A stretch of DNA of 64,000 bases from Colwellia piezophila ATCC BAA-637 (lineage in GTDB: Bacteria > Pseudomonadota > Gammaproteobacteria > Enterobacterales > Alteromonadaceae): NCBI RefSeq assembly GCF_000378625.1, contig NZ_KB905168.1:1-64000 (forward strand). The letters run 5' to 3'. The position numbers and the translations under genes were made by a program. Shown piece by piece: positions 52,423-60,524 of this stretch (positions within the stretch are counted from its first letter, which is position 1; each line of letters begins with the position of its first letter). The notes below the pieces were generated by a model, which was not told the origin of the DNA, did not search any database, and saw only the letters and a program-made list of their open reading frames with translations.

Positions 52423-53469
52423 TTACTCGTCTTTAAATATCGCCACATAGGTTGGCGAAGTATTTGATTTAGTCGCTCGATACATGCCTTTAGTATTGAA
52501 AGGTAGGCTCATATTACCTTTAGTATCGATGATAATAACGCCACCAGTGCCACCAACAGGCATGAGCACATCATGGATAACTTCATTACCGGCTTGCTCA
52601 ATGGATTTACCTTGGTATTTAACACGAGCACAAATATCAGCGGCAACATTGTAGCGAATAAAATATTCACCATGGCCTGTTGCTGATACCGCACACGATT
52701 CATTTTCCGCAAAAGTTCCAGCGCCAATAACAGGAGCGTCGCCAATACGGCCGAAGCGTTTATTGGTCATGCCGCCAGTAGAAGTACCCGCAGCAATATT
52801 GCCCATTTTATCTAAAGCAACGGCGCCTACCGTGCCAACCTTGTATTCTGTATCTAACGTTTGGTGTGCTGCTTGGTAATTTTTTAGCTCTTTTTCCGCT
52901 TTTTCCATTTTGGCTTTAGCGCGTTGCAGTGATTTATAACGGCGTTCCGTATCAAAAATTGTATTATCAACCAAGGCAACACCCTGCTGAGTGGCAAATT
53001 CTTCTGCGCCAGCACCACTTAACATCACATGTACTGATTCTTCCATCACTAACTTAGCTAAGTTAATCGGGTTTTCAATGTGCTTAACACCAGCAACAGC
53101 ACCTGCTTGGCGATTTTTCCCGTCCATAATTGAGGCATCCATTTCATGGGTCTCGTTATGGGTGTAAACCGCACCTTTACCGGCATTAAAAAACGTTGAG
53201 TTTTCTAAGACATTAATCGCCGCAGTTACTGCATCCAGACTTTCGCCACCTTTATCAAGCACGGCATAACCCGCTTCGACCGCTTCAGTTAATTTAGCGC
53301 GATAAGCTTTTTCACGTTCAGGAGTAAACTTTGCTTTTTGAATAGTGCCCGCACCACCATGAATAGCGATAGCAAAAGGTCTTTCCGTCGCTTGTGCTAA
53401 AACGGCAGTAGACGAGAACATCATTAACGCCGCTAAAGAGGCCGCAAGAGGGAGGTTAAGTTTTGACAA
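52423..53469 (-). CDS. Isoaspartyl peptidase/L-asparaginase, secreted
   Basis: The 348-residue Ntn-hydrolase precursor has a signal peptide (about 1-25, ending VLA-QA). It shows IHGGAGT, FNAGKGAVYT and ETHEMDASIMDG motifs, then the autocleavage site before Thr213 (YKVGTVGAVALD) and GTSTGGMTNKRFGRIGD. It removes beta-aspartyl residues from isoaspartyl peptides and hydrolyses asparagine. The 15-residue charged stretch before the cleavage site is a flexible linker. A broken dipeptide epimerase fragment lies directly upstream. Confidence 0.9.
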   Translation of the reverse strand: MSKLNLPLAASLAALMMFSSTAVLAQATERPFAIAIHGGAGTIQKAKFTPEREKAYRAKLTEAVEAGYAVLDKGGESLDAVTAAINVLENSTFFNAGKGAVYTHNETHEMDASIMDGKNRQAGAVAGVKHIENPINLAKLVMEESVHVMLSGAGAEEFATQQGVALVDNTIFDTERRYKSLQRAKAKMEKAEKELKNYQAAHQTLDTEYKVGTVGAVALDKMGNIAAGTSTGGMTNKRFGRIGDAPVIGAGTFAENESCAVSATGHGEYFIRYNVAADICARVKYQGKSIEQAGNEVIHDVLMPVGGTGGVIIIDTKGNMSLPFNTKGMYRATKSNTSPTYVAIFKDE

Positions 53470-53545
53470 AGTGAGTTCCTTTAATTATTTCTTATATGAT
53501 TTTATACTCGATTTTTAGCGACTAAGCTACTGAATAAGTCATAAC

Positions 53546-53826
53546 TTACGGGGCATTAAAAATGTCCCCAAAGCTCGGTAGGTAAACCACTAACATTGCC
53601 TTTATTGATTTGTAAGCCATAATTTTCGCCATTTCAGCCATTTTTACGCCTTCAATTAAACCGCCGCTTTTATCAAGCTTAATGTTAATCAAATCATGCC
53701 TTTGTCCCAGATAAGGAATATCAGCACAGGTGTGGCACGATTCACCGGCGCCAATGGCTAGTGAAAAGCTTTTACCGAGCAAGACTTCATCTTGGCCAGC
53801 TTTAAGTGGCCATTGGTTGAGTTATA
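53546..53826 (-). pseudogene. Remnant of L-Ala-D/L-Glu dipeptide epimerase
   Basis: The minus strand encodes a fragment with LAIGAGESCHTCADIPYLGQ and LINIKLDKSGGLIEGVKMAE, matching the C-terminal half of the enolase-superfamily dipeptide epimerase, including the ESCH and KLDKxGG segments that hold catalytic acid and lysine. Upstream sequence stops in the frame near 53830 and the tail after IMAYKS is degenerate. Only about 90 codons survive. It lies beside the isoaspartyl peptidase, with which such epimerases are often clustered. Confidence 0.7.
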
Positions 53827-54020
53827 GGTAAATACCGCGCTGCAGCTGAGACAGAGCCTAAGTTATAAATGGCATTAAATACTTCAATATGACTTATTCG
53901 CATCAAGGGTCTAATCTAGGTGACTGATTCTAACTATAATATCTTATCTACTGGCAACCTATCCAGAGATAACATTTTTACGAGTTGTCATGGTCCATAT
54001 TTAATGACTAAGTAACTAAT

Positions 54021-54059
54021 AGCAAAAAATAGCCTCGATGTTGAGGCTATTTTTTTGCT
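54021..54059. terminator. Terminator after the VOC/lipoprotein operon
   Basis: AGCAAAAAATAGCCTC and GAGGCTATTTTTTTGCT form a long stem with a 6-base loop. It terminates the minus-strand operon ending at 54081 and can act in both directions. Confidence 0.85.
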
Positions 54060-54080
54060 ACTAAATCAACTGGCTTTAGC

Positions 54081-54326
54081 CTACCTTCTTGTGCGAGATG
54101 GCCTTGTTCTAGTATTACTTGGTCTAGACCTATGATGTCTTGGTGGCTTAACAACTACCACACTGGTATGTCGAGGATAGCCCGCGCCATAATACATAGG
54201 ATAACCGCCACCCATGCTCATGCCATAACTCATAGAGCCACTTACATGCGTATTTTCACAACCTGATAACGTGATGCCAGCCAGAAATATGCTAAGTGCG
54301 ATAAAAGTAATTTTAATCAATTTCAT
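54081..54326 (-). CDS. Small glycine/tyrosine- and arginine-rich lipoprotein
   Basis: The 81-residue protein has a lipoprotein signal (ITLSGCEN, Cys near residue 24), a Gly/Met/Tyr-rich segment (SYGMSMGGGYPMYYGAGYP) and an Arg-rich tail with RPSNTRTRPSRTRR. The ATG overlaps the stop of the VOC gene (ATGA), so it is in the same operon. No family is recognised. The low-complexity make-up suggests a structural or RNA/anion-binding surface lipoprotein. Confidence 0.65.
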   Translation of the reverse strand: MKLIKITFIALSIFLAGITLSGCENTHVSGSMSYGMSMGGGYPMYYGAGYPRHTSVVVVKPPRHHRSRPSNTRTRPSRTRR

Positions 54327-55174
54327 TCTTCACCCTCCTGTTCCGTTAACCCTAAAAAGGCTCCGTTAGGATCGGATATAATGGCTAATGCATCCCCTTC
54401 TGGTTGATGAATGATTTCAGCACCATTTTTTACCGCTGCAGTTAAGGTCTTGGCTAAGTCCTCTACTTCAATAAAGTTAACCCAGCGATCACGTTGCTCA
54501 AAAGCAGCGGGCAATTTAACAATGCTGGCTTGTATCTCATCTTGTTGTATCAAATAAAGGCTGCTTTGTTGTGGTGCTACTTTTTCAATACGGTAATTAA
54601 AGCTGCTTTGGTAGAAAGTGGCGGACTTTTGGATATCTACACTGAATAACTGTGCCCAATCCCACTTATTACTGATCTTTTGATGCGCTTTATTGTTTTC
54701 ATTTAGATCAAGCAGTGCAATGACGCCGCCTTGTGGATCTGCAATTACCGCACGTTTGCCATAAAGCGCAAAGTCATGGGGTTGCATAAGGATAGTCGCT
54801 TGATTTTGACTAGCCCTATCGACATTAGCTTGTACGTCATCTGTGGCAATACTGCCAATCCAAAGGGCATTATCTGTTTTATTACGTTCTGCTGAGCGAC
54901 CTAAAACACCGGCAATTGGCTGTTCGCCATCATAAAGTATGTGATATTTAGCACTATCTTTACCAAACTTCTTTACTGTCCAAGCAAAAGTCTTGGTATA
55001 AAAATCTAGTGAAGCGTTAACATCACTGGTATATAAGTCGGCCCAAACAAGGCTGCCGAGTTGTGCATGTCTTTTTAATTGCTCCGTAGGTTGTGCTGAT
55101 TCAGCAGCTACAAAAGTAGTAGACAGTAGCATTGGCAAAAGCAATATCAGCCCATACTTACTTATTGTTTTCAT
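54323..55174 (-). CDS. Secreted two-module VOC protein
   Basis: The 283-residue protein has a signal peptide (about 1-24, ending VAA-ES) and two VOC modules: residues 40-150 (LGSLVWADLYTSDVNASLDFY to GVIALLDLN) and 165-280 (WDWAQLFSVDIQKSATFYQ to PNGAFLGLTEQ). Export of such a double VOC protein is less usual than cytoplasmic forms. The metal-ligand positions are partly replaced, so a binding role is possible. It is the first gene of a two-gene operon with the small lipoprotein. Confidence 0.75.
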   Translation of the reverse strand: MKTISKYGLILLLPMLLSTTFVAAESAQPTEQLKRHAQLGSLVWADLYTSDVNASLDFYTKTFAWTVKKFGKDSAKYHILYDGEQPIAGVLGRSAERNKTDNALWIGSIATDDVQANVDRASQNQATILMQPHDFALYGKRAVIADPQGGVIALLDLNENNKAHQKISNKWDWAQLFSVDIQKSATFYQSSFNYRIEKVAPQQSSLYLIQQDEIQASIVKLPAAFEQRDRWVNFIEVEDLAKTLTAAVKNGAEIIHQPEGDALAIISDPNGAFLGLTEQEGEE

Positions 55175-55459
55175 TATATTATTTCCCTCTAAAAATGTTA
55201 CTTGATTGTACGTGATTTCATCGACAAGTCTATATTTTAGCCATCGACAAAAATAGGGTTCATTGCTTGGTTATTACTTCAAAGATGTTATAGCTTTATA
55301 GAGTCATTAAAGCGGGAATAGTGTCGCTTTTGTTCAATACTTCTCATTGTCCAATGCTTAATATAACCCTCATGATATCCCGATAAATCCCTAATTACCG
55401 AAAGAGCAACAAACTGGGAATAAAGGGTTTTCCCAAAAATTTAAAGTAGGAATTAACCA

Positions 55460-56281
55460 ATGTTAACCATTAAAAAAATTGAGTCACTCAGCGAATTATC
55501 CGAACTAAAACAAGCTTACTTTGCCCAGTCAATCGCCCCACTTGATGGTATGTGGCATTTTGGCTTCGTGCCCATGGCTAAGCATTATGGTTTTTATCAC
55601 CATCAAAATCTTGTCGGCTTTTGCTGCGTTAATGAGGAGGGTTATCTGCTGCAATTTTATCTTAGCCCTGAAATAAATAACACGGCTCAGACACTATTTA
55701 CCTTAATCGCCCAGAATAATAGTAGCGTAATAGGGGAAGTTAAAGGCGCCTTTGTCAGTACTGCTGAGCTGAATTATCAAGTCTTATGTTTAGATAACTC
55801 GGCTAGCTTTAAAGTGAATGCCTTGATGTTCCAAAACCAGCCTGAGTTAGCAACAAAGCAGTTTGAGCCAATTGAAATGCAAGCAGCAACAACCCAGCAG
55901 CTAAGCGAATTTGTTAACTTTGCCGCAGCCAACATTGGCGCTCCTGAGCAGTGGCTTAGTCAATATTATGGTAATTTAATTAGCCGTAATGAACTGTTTG
56001 GCTATTGGCAGCATGGACAGTTATTGGCTGCAGGAGAATGTCGGTTATTCGATCAATACCAAACAGAGTATGCCGATTTAGGCATGATTGTCGCGCAATC
56101 TGCCCGTGGCCAAGGTATCGCCAAACAAGTATTAACTTACTTAATAGAAAAAGCCGCTAACCAAGGGCTAAAAGCGATCTGTTCTACTGAAAGTGGTAAT
56201 ATTGCCGCGCAAAAAGCTATTTATCAAACGGGGTTTACCGCAGCTCATCGAATAGTGCAGTTTGAATTCAACCATAGTTAG
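55460..56281 (+). CDS. GNAT-family acetyltransferase, two-domain form
   Basis: The 273-residue protein has a divergent N-terminal half (MLTIKKIESLSELSELKQAY...FHFGFVPMAKHYGFYHHQNLVGFCC-type) and a canonical C-terminal GNAT domain with DLGMIVAQSARGQGIAKQVLTYL near residue 205 and STESGNIAAQKAIYQTGF near 240. The N-terminal half also looks GNAT-like but lacks the acetyl-CoA loop. The substrate is unknown. Confidence 0.78.
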   Translation: MLTIKKIESLSELSELKQAYFAQSIAPLDGMWHFGFVPMAKHYGFYHHQNLVGFCCVNEEGYLLQFYLSPEINNTAQTLFTLIAQNNSSVIGEVKGAFVSTAELNYQVLCLDNSASFKVNALMFQNQPELATKQFEPIEMQAATTQQLSEFVNFAAANIGAPEQWLSQYYGNLISRNELFGYWQHGQLLAAGECRLFDQYQTEYADLGMIVAQSARGQGIAKQVLTYLIEKAANQGLKAICSTESGNIAAQKAIYQTGFTAAHRIVQFEFNHS

Positions 56282-56371
56282 AAAAAACTATACAAATAAA
56301 ATAGTTAACATAAAGTAATCAATAACTATTATAGAAGACAATGTTACCAATAAGAACGATTAAGGTGTGTC

Positions 56372-57244
56372 ATGATACATTGGTTAAAAGCCCCTAAGAA
56401 TCCAGAAATTGCTAAATATATTGAGTGTTACTGGTTCTTAGAGAAATTGCCGGGTGCTGAGGGTAATGCCCAGCCAAAGCTTAATCCTGATCCTTCAGCA
56501 CATTTGATATTAGCGCTGCCACAACAGCGCTTTCAATATCAATATAATGATGACATCAGCAATGTGACTGGTAATCACTGGTTACATGCTCATGGTAAAA
56601 CCTTTGTATTAGATCACTCCAAAGCTGTTGCCTGTATCGGTATTAAATTCCATGTTGGCGCACTCTATTCCTTGCCTAATCTTATTACCTTAAAAGAGAA
56701 AACATCGCAAGCACTGATAGATACCATTCATGAGGTTAGCTTTGACCAGACTAGCTCTGATTACGCTAATCACAACGGCATAAACATCGATGAAAATGCT
56801 TTATTGAACATGGCGCGCATTGCTCCTGAGCAATGCGCTACCATGTTAGATAACTTATGCCTGCCTTGGCTTTTAAATACTAATGAAGATAATCATAGTG
56901 AGATAACAAGACGAGTACTGCCGCTTTTAGCCAAGATCACCATTAATGAATTAGGGACAAGGCTATTTTGTTCACAACGGACGCTCGAGCGCAGTTTTTT
57001 GAAAGTAACAGGGCTAACACTTAAGCAATGCCAGTCAATGAATAGACTTGAAGCAATATTAGCGTTTCTCTATCAGCGACCACAAAACGACATTGACTGG
57101 GTCGATATCGCTTATCAGTTTGGCTTTAGTGATCAGCCTCATCTTATTCGTTATTTAAAAAAACAAATCGGGCTAACCCCGCAAGATTACGCCTCACAAC
57201 GTGGTTTTACTATCGATGTGTACGGTGGTGTTGACCAACTATAG
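56372..57244 (+). CDS. AraC-family transcriptional regulator
   Basis: The 290-residue protein has an N-terminal cupin-like sensor domain (YIECYWFLEKLPG, NPDPSAHLILALP, CIGIKFHVGALYSLP). The C-terminal AraC double helix-turn-helix has LGTRLFCSQRTLERSFLKVTGL and IAYQFGFSDQPHLIRYLKKQIG. It follows an acetyltransferase gene and precedes a repeat-rich gap. The ligand and targets are unknown. Confidence 0.88.
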   Translation: MIHWLKAPKNPEIAKYIECYWFLEKLPGAEGNAQPKLNPDPSAHLILALPQQRFQYQYNDDISNVTGNHWLHAHGKTFVLDHSKAVACIGIKFHVGALYSLPNLITLKEKTSQALIDTIHEVSFDQTSSDYANHNGINIDENALLNMARIAPEQCATMLDNLCLPWLLNTNEDNHSEITRRVLPLLAKITINELGTRLFCSQRTLERSFLKVTGLTLKQCQSMNRLEAILAFLYQRPQNDIDWVDIAYQFGFSDQPHLIRYLKKQIGLTPQDYASQRGFTIDVYGGVDQL

Positions 57245-57270
57245 AGTACACAGTTTTCATTAAATAAATT

Positions 57271-57430
57271 AAAGCTCAGGATAATATGCTGCGGTATTAT
57301 CTAATAAGGTCCTTCCTGTACCGCCTGCATTCTCTAGGAACACCATCCCTGTAGCGTCCTTATCAAAAAATAAATAACGCAGCATGTAAGCCTTTAGTTT
57401 TTATTAGGTACTCGCCCTTAGGGAGCTTTC
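57271..57430 (+). repeat. Family B repeat core, partial copy
   Basis: About 160 bp match the core of the element at 26751-26908 in inverted orientation with scattered differences. The outer ATACCAA ends are missing, so this is a truncated or ancestral core. It reaches to within 27 bp of the AraC stop. Confidence 0.7.
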
Positions 57431-57597
57431 CAACGGTTCGATAACCGCACAGAATTTCTTTCCTATAGAATAACTATACGCAAAAAAATCATAATGCCTT
57501 TTTACGTTTAAAAGACCGTCTAGGTAAGCATCAGGCTAAAATTGCTAAAATGGTATCAAAAGAGCTTATCGCGACTATTCCCTCAGTTGAATAACTG

Positions 57598-57655
57598 CAA
57601 TTGAGATAGTTTCAATTGAGATAGATTCAATTGAAATCTGCTCAATTGAATTCGG
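57598..57655. repeat. 15-bp tandem repeat
   Basis: Four consecutive 15-bp units each start with CAATTGA (57598, 57613, 57628, 57643) and drift to the right of that core. The unit holds the palindrome TCAATTGA. The gap from 57431 to 57869 also holds a fragment near 57480-57594, reading RLKDRLGKHQAKIAKMVSKE before a stop, of unknown origin. Confidence 0.6.
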
Positions 57656-57890
57656 AAATAACTACGGCGCTAAGGTAACCACTGACGGGGTTGGATTCAT
57701 TAAACCATGTCAGTAACTCCTGTCTTATTAAGCCACTAGCAACCGCTAATAAGACTACTTTTGATTTCATATGCCCCTGTTATTTTATCTGTTGGTGGAA
57801 ATATTCACGATTAACCCCAAGTAAATCACCGTTGTCGTTACTTATATTAAGGTAATAGTTATTGAATAAGTGGGGGAATTATGTATCATA

Positions 57891-58310
57891 ATGAGCAATT
57901 ACTATACTTTTTGGTTGCTTGTGTCTTTAAACTTTTCTAGAACATTAATGATATTGATAATTTGTTTGACTTTTGTCGGTCAGGCAATGGCGTCTGCAGT
58001 TATGCCTTATCAAATGATGTCTATGACTGGAATGAGTATGCAAGGACAATCAAATAATATGTCAATGATGGATCACAGCAGTCATTCAATGACGAGTGAT
58101 GTTATTTCAAGTGATTCAGAAGAATCATCTGAAGATTGCTGTACTCAAACATGCAATTGCTATACAAGTGGCTGTTCAACGGTTGCTGCGCTGATAAAAG
58201 ATGTAAGTACTGCTCCAATAGTAGCATTCTCCGCTAAAATAAACTCTCTTTCTCACTTGGCACAAAGCCAACAACAAACGTCTCTCTATAGACCTCCGAT
58301 ACTTAGCTAA
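57891..58310 (+). CDS. Met/His-rich copper-resistance-type small protein
   Basis: The frame encodes about 139 residues from this ATG (an in-frame GTG at 57870 has no ribosome-binding site). A hydrophobic export signal lies around residues 20-40. It is followed by metal-binding sequence: MPYQMMSMTGMSMQGQSN, MSMMDHSSHSM and a cysteine cluster CCTQTCNCYTSGC. This pattern fits small periplasmic proteins that open cop/cus operons, such as CopL-like or DUF2946-like proteins. GGGGGAA at 57872 lies close to an out-of-frame ATG at 57881 (an 18-codon ORF), which might be a coupled leader. Confidence 0.6.
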   Translation: MSNYYTFWLLVSLNFSRTLMILIICLTFVGQAMASAVMPYQMMSMTGMSMQGQSNNMSMMDHSSHSMTSDVISSDSEESSEDCCTQTCNCYTSGCSTVAALIKDVSTAPIVAFSAKINSLSHLAQSQQQTSLYRPPILS

Positions 58311-58459
58311 ATACAGAATAAATGTGTCCAACATCCGACTCATTTAGATAACTATTCTCTGTATTAGGTTTTTACTTGTTTAGCTTTCTTAACATCCATT
58401 GCTAAATATTTATTGCTAAACATAAGCAAAAAAATCTATCTGTTTTACACTATTTATAA

Positions 58460-58525
58460 ATACCAATTGAAGCATAGCTTTGAATTCACTATTCAATAAT
58501 GATTAATCATTATTTCAATTTGTAT
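58460..58525. repeat. Palindromic element upstream of the DUF411-cus genes
   Basis: ATACCAATTGAA at the left and TTCAATTTGTAT at the right (11 of 12 paired) enclose AATAATGATTAATCATTATT (58495-58514), a perfect 20-bp palindrome. The ends resemble family B elements. The palindrome lies about 32-51 bp before the ATG of the DUF411 gene, so it could also be an operator. Confidence 0.5.
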
Positions 58526-58545
58526 AAATTCCCTTTGGAGGGAGC

Positions 58546-59064
58546 ATGTTTTCAACTAAATTTTTAATAAAAATCTTAGCTGCCTTAACTATTATTTCCT
58601 TAACCACAAGTTGTTCTGAAAGTGAGGCTGTAAACGTTCAAACGTTAGCCGGTAAACCGCAAACTGTTATTTTAGACGTATATAAAAGCGCTACTTGTGG
58701 TTGCTGTAAAAAGTGGATAAGCCATATTAATGATAATGGCTTTCAATCCAAAATCCATAACAGAACAAATATTTCTGTCATAAAAGATAAAAAAGGCATT
58801 GAGCCTCGTTTTCGCTCTTGTCATACGGCCATTTCAAAGGAGGGTTATATCTTTGAAGGCCATGTACCCGCTAAATATATTCAAAGATTTCTACAAGAAA
58901 CACATCATGATGGTGTCTTAGGCTTATCCGTTCCCGCTATGCCTGTCGGCTCACCGGGTATGGAAGTGGGTGATAAATTTCAGCCATATAAAGTATTACT
59001 ACTAAAATCAGATGGAACATATGATATTTATGCTTATGTTCCATCGTATGAGGAACAGTTTTAA
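58546..59064 (+). CDS. DUF411 metal-binding lipoprotein
   Basis: The 172-residue protein has a lipoprotein signal (ISLTTSCSE, Cys near residue 23) and the DUF411 core VYKSATCGCCKKWISHI, RFRSCHTAISKEGYIFEGHVPAKYI and GLSVPAMPVGSPGME. The CxCC cluster and SCH motif are candidate copper ligands. DUF411 proteins accompany copper and silver exporters. GGAGGG precedes the ATG. Its stop overlaps the start of cusC (TAATG). Confidence 0.9.
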   Translation: MFSTKFLIKILAALTIISLTTSCSESEAVNVQTLAGKPQTVILDVYKSATCGCCKKWISHINDNGFQSKIHNRTNISVIKDKKGIEPRFRSCHTAISKEGYIFEGHVPAKYIQRFLQETHHDGVLGLSVPAMPVGSPGMEVGDKFQPYKVLLLKSDGTYDIYAYVPSYEEQF

Positions 59065-60524
59065 TGAATACTCAAAATATTCAGAGTAAATTTGTCACAA
59101 AGTATGCGGTAGGCATTTTATCACTTTTCTGCTTCTCAGTTTATGCAGCTGAGCAGCAGGCATCGTCGATTCATACGCCTTTATCTTTTGAAAAAGCAAT
59201 AAAGTCTGCGCAAAAAAATGACCCTTGGCTTAGCGGAAATATTCACCAGCAAAAAGCCATTGAATCGATGAGTACCGCGGTCAACACCTTACCTGATCCT
59301 AAAATTTCGATAGGCTTGGCAAATTTACCCACCAATGGTTTTGACTTTGGTCAGGAAGGCATGACACAAGCAAAAATAGGCATAGCACAAATGTTTCCTC
59401 GAGGTGATAGCTTAGCGATTAAAAGCCAACAGCTTAAAATACAAAGTGAAGCCTATCCTTATCAGCGTAATGACCGAGAAGCGAAGGTCGCTGTTACTGT
59501 CGGTAGTTTATGGTTAGATGCTTATCGCGTACAACAAAGTATTGCCTTAATTGAAAAGAACAGGTCTTTATTTGAACAATTAGCTGATGTTGCCGAAGCA
59601 AGTTATGCATCGGCGGTAGGAAAAACCCGCCAACAAGATATCATTCGAGCGCAATTAGAACTAACACGCTTAGAAGATAGATTAGATAAATTAGCGCAAC
59701 AAAAAAATCGTTATGAAGGCATGTTATCGCAATGGTTAACTCGCTTTACAATTGATGGGAAGTCTAAAAATAACACGGCTTGGCTTAGTGACTTTTCTTT
59801 ACACAACATAGTACTCAGTCAACAACTACCACAAATTGATTTGTTGAATAATGATGTAGTTCAAGCTAAAAACTGGCTACAACCTCAGGACTTAGTGGCT
59901 TATTTCTCTAATCATCCCGCTATTATTGCGGTTAATAAAAAAGTCAGTGCAACGAAAGTAGGTATCAAGTTAGCCGAGCAAAAGTATCAACCTGAATGGG
60001 GTGTTAGTGCAAGTTATGGTTACCGAGCTGATGATCCTATGGGTAATAGCCGTGCTGATTTATTTTCTGTTGGTGTGACTTTTGATTTACCTCTTTTTAC
60101 TGAAAACCGACAAGATAAAGAAGTACAGTCTGCTATTTCAAAAACTGAAGCGGTAAAAATAGAAAAAGTACTATTACTTAGACAGTTACTTGGCGCTTTT
60201 TCCAGTGCAAAAGGCCGGTTACTTCGCCTTAATGACAGACAGCATCTATATAAATCAAAATTATTACCGCAAACACATGATCAAGCAGAAGCATCACTGA
60301 CAGCATATACCAATGACGATGGCGATTTTTCAGAAGTGGTTCGCTCACGCATAGCCGTGTTGAATGCTGAAATTGACCAGTTAACGCTAAACGTTGAAGA
60401 ACAAAAAATACGTCTTGAACTAAATTACCTTTTTCTAGGTAGCCTGAATACGGGCATGAAAACAAAAAAAACCCATTATACCAATAGTGGCCAATACGCG
60501 ACTACTTCGAGAGATAAATCATGA
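59064..60524 (+). CDS. cusC: CusC-like outer membrane efflux protein
   Basis: The 486-residue TolC-family protein has a signal peptide (about 1-29, ending VYA-AEQ). Two outer membrane factor halves follow: FEKAIKSAQKNDPWLSG, GRTRQQDIIRAQLELTRLEDRLD-like coiled coils, and GVSASYGYRADDPM...FSVGVTFDLPLF toward the barrel. It forms the outer-membrane exit duct of a tripartite heavy-metal pump with the next two genes. It overlaps cusB by 4 bp. Confidence 0.88.
   Translation: MNTQNIQSKFVTKYAVGILSLFCFSVYAAEQQASSIHTPLSFEKAIKSAQKNDPWLSGNIHQQKAIESMSTAVNTLPDPKISIGLANLPTNGFDFGQEGMTQAKIGIAQMFPRGDSLAIKSQQLKIQSEAYPYQRNDREAKVAVTVGSLWLDAYRVQQSIALIEKNRSLFEQLADVAEASYASAVGKTRQQDIIRAQLELTRLEDRLDKLAQQKNRYEGMLSQWLTRFTIDGKSKNNTAWLSDFSLHNIVLSQQLPQIDLLNNDVVQAKNWLQPQDLVAYFSNHPAIIAVNKKVSATKVGIKLAEQKYQPEWGVSASYGYRADDPMGNSRADLFSVGVTFDLPLFTENRQDKEVQSAISKTEAVKIEKVLLLRQLLGAFSSAKGRLLRLNDRQHLYKSKLLPQTHDQAEASLTAYTNDDGDFSEVVRSRIAVLNAEIDQLTLNVEEQKIRLELNYLFLGSLNTGMKTKKTHYTNSGQYATTSRDKS

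Noticed and set aside
57480-57594. Short fragment resembling the end of a transposase or other protein
   Set aside because: About 36 codons only, and no confident match to a family could be made by eye.
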